Assembly: GCA_030407085.1 (NCBI GenBank) | Contig: CM059582.1 | Location: forward strand, 212,887,501-212,951,500 | DNA from: Trichopria drosophilae | Taxonomy: Eukaryota > Arthropoda > Insecta > Hymenoptera > Diapriidae | DNA: 64,000 nucleotides | Reading direction: 5' to 3' | Shown here: positions 57,175-64,000 of the stretch, piece by piece | Layout: each line of letters opens with the position of its first letter | How positions within the stretch are numbered: the first letter of the stretch is position 1 | The notes under the pieces: model-generated | Databases searched by the model: none | Told to the model about the DNA's origin: nothing | Seen by the model: only the letters and a program-made list of their open reading frames with translations | Made by a program: the position numbers and the translations under genes

Positions 57175-59964
57175 TTAACAATAAGTTTTAGTGAGCCCGA
57201 GTACATAGTGTTTAAAATTTGTCAGTCTCTCCGAAGTAATCGATTGTGGTAATAAATTCCACGCCCGCTTTAGCCTTGGTACCGTAGAATTAAACCCATA
57301 ATTTGTGCGATTAGCGGATTCTTCGACGAATCGGATAGTACGAAGCTGGTGCGAGATTGACCGCTGTATAAATAAACCCGTTACTTCCTCACTATGAATC
57401 AAACCTCTAAGAATTTTATAAGCTAGTAAAATATCGTGGTATGAGTGTAGGGACTTTATCGATTGCAGATCAAAAGACTTAGCTCTGTCATCGTAAACAT
57501 GGTCAAATGGGTGCATCGGATTCCCAGCCTTTCGAGATAAATATCTCACAAACTTGTGTTGTATCGATTCAAGATCAGAAATATCAGTAGCAACGAAAGG
57601 TGTCCATATAGATGAGCAATATAATAAATGAGGCAGAATTAATGTGCGATAGAGATATATGATCGTATGAATATTATGAAAGTTCTTGGTAGTTCTGATC
57701 AAGAATCCAAGAGTTCTGTAAGATTTTGTTACCACATACTTTAAATGTTCCTTAAAATTCAAAGAGCGATCGAAAATTACTCCGAGATCCTTTATTGAGG
57801 AAACCGACTCTAGACCAAACCCGTTTATGGAATATGAAAAAAGCATAGGTTCTCTAATTCTGTAGAAAGAAATGGACTTACACTTAGCAATATTTAGACA
57901 AAGTCTGTTATCCAATGACCATTTGACCAACGCCTCCAAATCACATTGCAGCTTGATTGCATCCCTAGGGCTTCTGATTTCAGAGAATATTTTGACATCA
58001 TCAGCGTAGATAAGTATCTTACAAGTAACCGATTGTACAATATCGTTTATAAATAATATAAATAAGACAGGTCCTAGGTGCGAGCCCTGCGGAACACCTG
58101 ATGTAGTAAGGTATTTGTTAGAATTATTGCCTTTTACCCTAACGATATGTTCACGATCGACTAAAAAGGAAGAAATCCATTTAAGGACCTTCCCTCTGAG
58201 CCCTAAGTGATATAGTTTATCTATCAAACACCCATGATCAACCGTATCAAAAGCTTTGGAGAAATCCAGACAGATTGAGTCAACCTGTCTGGAATTCTTC
58301 AGTGCCTGAACAATAAAATCATTATAAATTAGTAAATTCGAAATGGTAGATTTACCCCGTACAAATCCATGTTGCGCATCCACTATAATAGACGAAAAGG
58401 CATTCGAGATTTTAGTTGCGACGATTGCATCAAGTAATTTGGGTAGGATGTTAATAAGTGATACCGGTCTGTAATCTCTTACGTTACATACATTGCCAGC
58501 TTTGAAAATAGGCGTGATAAAGGAACGTTTCCAAACATTAGGTAAAAAACCTTCAGACAAGGACTTATTAAAAATAAACAAAATGGGTTTTAGTAATGGA
58601 CCAATGCATTTCTTAATAAAAACCGAGGGTAAGAAGTCAGGTCCAAAACTAAATTTATCCTCTATGTTATTTAGGGCCCGAGTAATGTCATCCTCTGTAA
58701 CAAACATATCATTAAGTATTCCCTCCTCCTCTAAATCGTAATTTCTTAAATCTACTGAGCTGGATTTTATATGAACTGAAGAGAAGTAACTAGCGAAGAG
58801 GTTAGATATGTCTGGTCCAGCTGAGACGCGATGATTATCAAGAAATATAGAGTTCGGGACTCCATTTGATGATTTCAGGTTCCTAACATACGACCAAAAC
58901 GCTTTGACGTTGGATTTCGCATTCAATTCCACTTTGCTAATATAATTTCTATATGATAACTTCGAGAGTCGTATGCACCTTGCGCGTAACTGCTTAAATA
59001 TTATAAAATGAGACAAGCTTCCCGATTCGCACCAGTTCCTATGAGCGATTTTCTTATCAACTATTAAATCTTTTAGCTCTCGGGTGTACCAGATAGGAAA
59101 ACTAGAAGAATAAACTCTCTTAACCAAAACGTATCTATTTATAGTAGAGTAGACTGTATTATAAAAAATAGAGATATTATCCTCTAGCTTAATCTCTGAC
59201 AGCAATGAGTCCCAATCAACTTCGCACAGTGATGATGAAATGCTGTCGTACGGTGCATTGCGAAAATCCCATTGAGCGCTTTGAAAGTCCATTAAAGCAT
59301 GACCCGAGCTATCAATCTTAAAAAATGCTGAAGGATGATGACAATCTTCTGGAACCAAATAATCTGTTGACGGAACATACACTAAACTTCCTTCATTGCT
59401 AAAAGCCAGGTCCAAAGTGTAATGTTTGTCCAAAGATTCGGGGAAAGATTGATACAGATTATGTAGCGCTGCAAGATTACCAATAATCTTTGCCCCTTCT
59501 CGTACAACCACATCAGGATGTGTACAATTGTTAACTCCAGAAGGCAAGTTCCATGTGGTTGACGGCAAATTGTAATCACCAAACAAAAACAACTCGTGAT
59601 CAGGGTATTTTGTTACTAGATAGTCGATTTCTTCGTAATGTTTGTAATATACGCTGGGATCAGAACGTGGCGGAATGTAAATTAAACCGATGAGTAATCT
59701 TCGGATTCCGACCAAAATAGTTATAAACATTTGCTCAATATCGGTATGAACACCTTCGCAGATTGTTGCCTTGAGAGCTTGACTAGCAGCAATTAATACA
59801 CCTCCTCCATATCCACTAACACCGGTAACAGAAACTCTGTCCCGACGAAACAGATTATAACCGGTAAAACCCAGTTCATTGTTGAGTATTCCTGGGTGAA
59901 GATAGGTTTCTGTTAACAGAAGCAAGTCTGGATGAGGTGCTAAAGACGAAACAGTAGTATTCAC
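57175..59964 (-). CDS. LINE ORF2: endonuclease and reverse transcriptase
   Basis: The ORF has 929 codons counted from a GTG. The frame is actually open upstream to about 60050, and the extra part contains FYQNVNGLRTK, the start of an APE-type endonuclease. Endonuclease motifs are LLLLTETYL, GYGGGVLIA, LIYIPPRS, LFGDYNLP and HYTLDLAFSN. The RT follows with FITPIFKAGNV, YRPVSLINILPKLLD, QHGFVRGKST, DFSKAFDTVDH, GVPQGSHLGPVLF and the catalytic LIYADDVKIF. The C-terminal region is typical of Jockey-superfamily LINEs. There is no in-frame ATG at the N-terminus, and the frame overlaps the end of ORF1, so reinitiation or frameshifting may be used. No internal stop is present. Confidence 0.9.
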   Translation of the reverse strand: MNTTVSSLAPHPDLLLLTETYLHPGILNNELGFTGYNLFRRDRVSVTGVSGYGGGVLIAASQALKATICEGVHTDIEQMFITILVGIRRLLIGLIYIPPRSDPSVYYKHYEEIDYLVTKYPDHELFLFGDYNLPSTTWNLPSGVNNCTHPDVVVREGAKIIGNLAALHNLYQSFPESLDKHYTLDLAFSNEGSLVYVPSTDYLVPEDCHHPSAFFKIDSSGHALMDFQSAQWDFRNAPYDSISSSLCEVDWDSLLSEIKLEDNISIFYNTVYSTINRYVLVKRVYSSSFPIWYTRELKDLIVDKKIAHRNWCESGSLSHFIIFKQLRARCIRLSKLSYRNYISKVELNAKSNVKAFWSYVRNLKSSNGVPNSIFLDNHRVSAGPDISNLFASYFSSVHIKSSSVDLRNYDLEEEGILNDMFVTEDDITRALNNIEDKFSFGPDFLPSVFIKKCIGPLLKPILFIFNKSLSEGFLPNVWKRSFITPIFKAGNVCNVRDYRPVSLINILPKLLDAIVATKISNAFSSIIVDAQHGFVRGKSTISNLLIYNDFIVQALKNSRQVDSICLDFSKAFDTVDHGCLIDKLYHLGLRGKVLKWISSFLVDREHIVRVKGNNSNKYLTTSGVPQGSHLGPVLFILFINDIVQSVTCKILIYADDVKIFSEIRSPRDAIKLQCDLEALVKWSLDNRLCLNIAKCKSISFYRIREPMLFSYSINGFGLESVSSIKDLGVIFDRSLNFKEHLKYVVTKSYRTLGFLIRTTKNFHNIHTIIYLYRTLILPHLLYCSSIWTPFVATDISDLESIQHKFVRYLSRKAGNPMHPFDHVYDDRAKSFDLQSIKSLHSYHDILLAYKILRGLIHSEEVTGLFIQRSISHQLRTIRFVEESANRTNYGFNSTVPRLKRAWNLLPQSITSERLTNFKHYVLGLTKTYC

Positions 59965-60038
59965 AATATCGCACTTTGTTCTTAATCCATTAACATTTTG
60001 GTAAAAGATAATGAATTCGCGTGCCGTTGATTCGCTTA

Positions 60039-60974
60039 TTAGTTTTCCGAACGTCTAATCGGAACGCTGTCAACTACACAGGGAACATCATCGATGAATT
60101 TTACCCTCTTCTTTGAAGTTGAACTTATTGCGTTATATGACTCTACTTCGGTTTTGCATTCATTGTACAAGGCTCTTTGTGCTGGAGAGTGGTCAAACGA
60201 ATATGAGTAGTCCGACGGTAGTTTTTTCCAATTGCGAATAGCTTTCAATACTTCCGCTTTGCTATTTAATTTTACCAAAACTGGCCTAGCCTTGTTTGCG
60301 GAATATAATCCTAGCCGTTTCACCTCAGTCGGAGCCAACTCTAATTTGGTTAGGATATCACTGACGTTACTTATATCCTCTGCTAAGACATTGTTGTCCG
60401 GAATTTTAAATAATAATAAGTTTTTACTGCGATAGTCCAGATCCTTTTGTATTTTGGAAATTTTACCATATAAACTAAGGGCATTTGACTCCGATAACTT
60501 ATCAGCCACCGACTGGTTACTGCGAAGGTCACTTAACTCATTTTCTAATGTTTTTATGCGATCTTCATATTTAGTATGGTTTTCTTGCATTTTCTGTTTC
60601 ATATCAGTAATTTCCTTTTTCAAACCAGGAATTGTAACTTCGACCAAGTTTTTGACCCTAATCAGCGAGCCCTTGATGTCACTCCGAAGTTGATTCAGAG
60701 CTTCGGTAGTTGCTAATTTACTCATACCGGCCTGAATATCAGCCACTATTTCCACAAGTGCAGGATCTTGAATGCCGCTGGAATCCTTGCATTCCTTACA
60801 CTTGAAAAGCATCCTAGGTCTGACTTTTTTTAACTCTAAAACTTTTATTTCGGAGGCTGACACGTCAGCGCAGTTTGAAGTTTGAGATGCATGGAAAAGC
60901 CTAGTACATATAAAGCAGGCCGCAATGACGTCTCCTGCTTGAAATCCTGCATTAAAAGAGCTACAGGTCGACAT
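60039..60974 (-). CDS. LINE ORF1: zinc-finger and coiled-coil RNA-binding protein
   Basis: It has 311 codons, with ATG at 60974 and TAA at 60041-60039. The N-terminus has spaced Cys/His residues (CFICTRLFHAS, NCADVS, FKCKECK) like the PHD-type finger of Jockey/CR1-group ORF1 proteins. A heptad-rich helix (LKKEITDMKQKMQ ... RIKTLENELSDL, about residues 120-165) suggests trimerisation. The C-terminal half (LLLFKIPDNN, KARPVLVKLNSKAEVLKAI) resembles an RRM-like fold. Known ORF1 proteins of this type bind the element RNA. The frame is intact. Confidence 0.82.
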   Translation of the reverse strand: MSTCSSFNAGFQAGDVIAACFICTRLFHASQTSNCADVSASEIKVLELKKVRPRMLFKCKECKDSSGIQDPALVEIVADIQAGMSKLATTEALNQLRSDIKGSLIRVKNLVEVTIPGLKKEITDMKQKMQENHTKYEDRIKTLENELSDLRSNQSVADKLSESNALSLYGKISKIQKDLDYRSKNLLLFKIPDNNVLAEDISNVSDILTKLELAPTEVKRLGLYSANKARPVLVKLNSKAEVLKAIRNWKKLPSDYSYSFDHSPAQRALYNECKTEVESYNAISSTSKKRVKFIDDVPCVVDSVPIRRSEN

Positions 60975-61635
60975 TATGTATTATAATCTATCGACTTTGA
61001 GGTTAGGAAGATATAATGCCCAAAAAGCTGGCTTCACTAATTTGCACAAGCTCAAATTTATATTTCAAAATTAAGAATTTGACGAAAAATATGTTGGCAG
61101 ACAAGTTTATAATCAAGTTGTTTAAACTAAAGCGTTTATAAGGCTAATTAAATTTAAGCAAAAAAGCACGTGTTTTTAGTTTAAACTAGCGCCACGACTT
61201 ATGTGATTACAATTAAAATATTTTTTTATTAAGTACTTTTTGAGTTATAAAGGTTTGAAGTTAACAATTTTTTGACACAAAATGTAGAATATCTTGTAAA
61301 ATATTATTTAGTTTTCAGTAATCATAACCTTAATACTTTTGTGCGCGGAATAATGAGACCAATTAATTGGTTTAAAGAAAATACATTAATCGGATCCCCC
61401 TAATATTTTCAGTAAGAATGCTTAACTTGTTAACTTCAAACCTTTATAACTCAAAAAGTACTTAATAAAAAAATATTTTATTATAGTGTTTTGGAAAGCT
61501 CTCGAGATAAGCTATAAGAATATGCAATAAAATGTAGGGGGTTCTATTTAAAAAAATAAGATTGACCTTGAAATGACCTTGAAGGACATGGTCAAGGTCA
61601 TCATCTTACTTCCCGCTTGAAACCATACAACTTTG

Positions 61636-61719
<84 letters not shown>
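61636..61719. repeat. (TA)n microsatellite
   Basis: About 80 bp of nearly pure TA. It separates the two palindromic elements and supplies their TA target. Confidence 0.95.
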
Positions 61720-61722
<3 letters not shown>

Positions 61723-62438
61723 GGTGTACGAAAAGTCCCGGGACGGTTGAATAACTTTCGAAAGAATAAAAATTTCAAAAATCGCCGAAATACGTGATTC
61801 GATTTTTCAAACAAGCTATCTTTTGAGGGGGGGTTTCGGCCCCCCAACCTCAAGGGGGGCGGGGGGCACGAGGGGGGCCAAAAATCTTAAATAGCAACAT
61901 GGTTTGAGTGGGGGCTCATTTGAAAGGTATTTTCGAGACGAATCCAGATCACTGGTCATAGAGGGCGCTGCGATCATTTTTCGGAGAGATTCAAGTAAAA
62001 GAGGTTTTCAATATAACGTTCAGAAACGGGTTGACACCCGTTTAAGAATATTGTTTTACACGATTTTAAGTTTTTTAAGTTTTTTAAGAATATTGAATTA
62101 CACGATTCGGCGACTTCGAAATTTTCATTTTTTCAAACGTTAGTACGTCTAAGATCTGAAAAAGTCAAAAATCTCTGCGAAAAATGATCGCAGCGCCCTC
62201 TATGACTAGTGATCTGAATTCATCTCGAAAATACCTTTCAAATGAGCCCCCACTCAAACCATGTTGCCATTTAAGATTTTTGGCCCCCCTCGTGCCCCCC
62301 GCCCCCCTTGAGGTTGGGGGGCCGAAACCCCCCCTCAAAAGATAAGTTGTTTGAAAAATCGAATCACGTGTTTCGGCGATTTTTGAAAATTTTGTTCTTT
62401 CGAAAGTTATTCAACCGTCCCGGGACTTTTCGTACACC

Positions 62439-62441
<3 letters not shown>
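61720..62441. mobile_element. Mariner-type palindromic element, 722 bp, TA target
   Basis: CAGGGTGTACGAAAAGTCCC at 61720 and its exact reverse complement ending at 62441 lie in TA repeats. The arms are near-perfect for about 200 bp, including the G-rich 'ccccccttgaggttgggggg' block on both sides, and 'agggcgctgcgatcattttt' recurs inverted near the centre. No transposase is present. Confidence 0.88.

Positions 62442-62503
<62 letters not shown>
62442..62503. repeat. (TA)n microsatellite
   Basis: About 60 bp of TA directly after the palindrome, mirroring the tract on its left. Confidence 0.95.
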
Positions 62504-62511
<8 letters not shown>

Positions 62512-62512
<1 letters not shown>

Positions 62513-62724
62513 TGATCATAAGGCTGTGAATTTATCTTTTATCGATAAAAATGTTTTATTCTATATAATGGCCAAAAATATGTCTTAAATGTATTATATA
62601 CATGTAATATATATATACGTGTCCATGGTTATAAATAAATTTAAGACATTCTATTTTTTAAGACATAATATAGAATAAAACATTTTTATCGATAAAAGAT
62701 AAATTCACAGCTTTATGATCAATC
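62512..62724. repeat. Inverted repeat with ~55-bp arms
   Basis: 'ttgatcataaggctgtgaat' plus 'cttttatcgataaaaatgtt' on the left is mirrored by 'aacatttttatcgataaaag' plus 'attcacagctttatgatcaa' on the right, one mismatch apart over most of the arm. Confidence 0.85.
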
Positions 62725-63770
62725 TTATTCATTTTTTATATTTTACCACCAACTTAGTTTCAAAATATGTGTTTAAATACAAATTCACAGGAATTCACGT
62801 AAATTGTTATAAATTTAATTTTAAAATGTGTGTTTCAATACAAGTTGATTGAAAATGATCACTATGTAGTAAGATTTGAACTTTCTGCTGACTCGTGCAA
62901 AAAGTGTTATCGAGGTTGAATTTCTTATTATTTTATTTTATCCTTTTAAGCAACATAACTTCAAGTTTCACATATATCATTTTAGATTAAATTAAGGCAT
63001 GAATAACATTTTTGGTCTTAGCGTTGAACCAAACATTTTTGATCCATACGATGGAAGTAAATATTCACTTTTACAATTAATATAATTCATTTCAGATATT
63101 TTATTGTAAATTTAATTTTGAAATGGGTGTTTGAATATACATTGATTGGAAATGATCACTACGTAGTCAGATTTGAACTTTTTGCCGACACGTGCAAAAA
63201 GTCCAGTTGGCGTTGAATTTCTTATTATTTAGTTTTACCTTTTTCGACAAGATAGCTTGAACGAATCGGTTTGAAATAAACTCCTTCAAGTTTCTAGGGT
63301 TAAAACGTATCCAAAAATATGGTTATAAATAAATTTAAGTCATGAATTACAGTTTTGGTCTTAATATACAGTTATAAAACAATTTTGATCGATAACAACA
63401 AATTAAATTGACAGTTCTACAATCAATGTTATCCATTTTTTACATTTTTACACAAAATTAGTTTTAAAATATGTGTTTAAACATAAGTAGATGTTAATTT
63501 ATCACAAATGGAGTTAGATTGACCCTTTCTGGCCAAATGTTTGAAATATCGTATCGGCCTTAAATTTCTTATGAACGTTCAAAATGTATCCCGAAATATG
63601 GTTAGAGATAAATTTAAGTCTAGAATTACATTTTTGGTTTTAATATACAGTAAAACAATTTTTATCGATAACAACAAATTTAATTGACTGTTTTACGATC
63701 AATCTTATCTCTTTTTTATATTTTTCCACGAATATAATTTCAAAATATGTGTTCAAACAGTGTATGCATA
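62725..63770. repeat. Satellite-like tandem repeat, about three to four units
   Basis: Blocks 'tttcaaaatatgtgtttaaa', 'tgcaaaaagt' and 'aattacatttttggtcttaa', with 'atcgataacaacaaatttaa', recur in order starting near 62740, 63100, 63440 and 63710. Spacing is roughly 270-340 bp. One more copy lies at 13800-14090. Confidence 0.7.
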
Positions 63771-64000
63771 CATGTCACGAATATGCGCGCCATGGGTGGT
63801 GGAAAATCTTAACCACAACATTTTCCATGGTGGCCATTGATAACCACCGGTGGTGAATCTTTGCTATCATGCGAGTGGTGGCTAATAAGAAACAGTGTGA
63901 TTCATGCTTGCCACCACCTGTGAAGGCAAATTTCCACCATATTTTCGTGCAAGCTGGGATCGGCCATAGTTTTTACAGTGTAGATCGGAATTGAAAGGAA
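63771..64000. other. Window end with CCACC/GGTGG-rich repeats
   Basis: 'ccatgggtggtgg', 'ccatggtggccattg', 'accaccggtggtga' and 'ttgccaccacctg' give many short dyads. This may be the start of another palindromic element continuing past the window. Confidence 0.4.

Larger units (their letters stand above)
57012..61213 (-). mobile_element. Near full-length LINE, about 4.2 kb (Jockey/CR1 group)
   Basis: Minus orientation: 5' region near 61213, ORF1, ORF2, then a short 3' UTR ending in (AAAT)n at 57012-57032. The symmetric arms of the host palindrome define both junctions: 'ccaaaacacta' before and 'aaatatttttttattaagt' after the LINE. Both ORFs are open, which suggests a relatively young insertion. 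Confidence 0.82.
56776..61640. mobile_element. Palindromic CAGGGT element, split by a LINE insertion
   Basis: The left arm (56776-57011) starts CAGGGTCATCGAAAAGTATC. It carries 'gaccttgaccgtgtccttca', 'aatagaaccccctacatttt' and 'ctctcgagagctttccaaaa'-like blocks that return inverted at 61488-61635. A second inverted pair flanks 61276-61427 ('attaagtactttttgagtta' versus 'taactcaaaaagtacttaat'). The right outer end is lost in a (TA)n run. Without the LINE the element would be about 0.65 kb. Confidence 0.75.

Overview
This window is eukaryotic, from an animal and most likely an insect. It is AT-rich with short spliced exons, and its transposon set is typical of arthropods: BEL/Pao, Ty3/gypsy, a Jockey/CR1-group LINE, mariner, Merlin, CACTA-like, piggyBac-like and hAT-like repeats. 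A hymenopteran source is my guess from general character only; no diagnostic gene is present. There are no bacterial operons, rRNA genes or CRISPR arrays. Most of the 64 kb is mobile DNA and its debris. Nearly all long ORFs belong to elements, and most are broken.

Region by region. 0-4.5 kb: the start of a minus-strand AT-hook ORF running off the left edge, then a 0.77 kb palindrome. 4.6-5.5 kb: a GC-rich solo LTR with a 4-bp target duplication. 6.3-8.6 kb: two nested palindromes. 9.2-10 kb: a 122-bp tandem array. 10.4-13.8 kb: a 5'-truncated BEL/Pao element with its 3' LTR. 14.3-14.9 kb: a two-exon THAP zinc-finger gene or fragment (minus). 16.2-17.1 kb: a palindrome. 17.7-22.0 kb: a large DNA transposon coding region that joins a DDE/RNase H-fold transposase, a ULP1-type cysteine protease and a C-terminal PHD finger, broken by point stops and a frameshift. 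23.8-24.8 kb: a second solo LTR.

25.9-34.6 kb: a candidate host gene on the plus strand with short exons (about 145 aa, Arg-rich). Two of its exons are tandem duplicates, and its introns hold a 1.6 kb palindrome and two solo LTRs. 34.7-37.3 kb: a 178-bp tandem array split by a mariner-type palindrome that carries a transposase tail. 38.3-43 kb: a CACTA-like non-autonomous element with a nested insertion, next to a broken CACTA-like transposase. 43-47 kb: tandem and inverted repeats. 47.4-48.9 kb: a piggyBac-like mini element and a second candidate host gene coding a 48-aa protein with an alternative last exon. 49.0-55.6 kb: a decayed gypsy element (minus) with an extra zinc-knuckle ORF after pol and an hAT-like MITE in its gag. 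55.6-56.1 kb: a duplicated segment with a Merlin fragment. 56.8-61.6 kb: a nearly full-length LINE with two open ORFs, inserted in a palindromic element. 61.6-64 kb: TA microsatellites, two further palindromes and satellite-like repeats.

The strongest leads are the transposase/ULP1/PHD element, the host gene with duplicated exons, the gypsy accessory ORF, and the repeated pattern of palindromic elements. Exon structures were inferred by eye from splice consensus and reading phase and have no transcript support.
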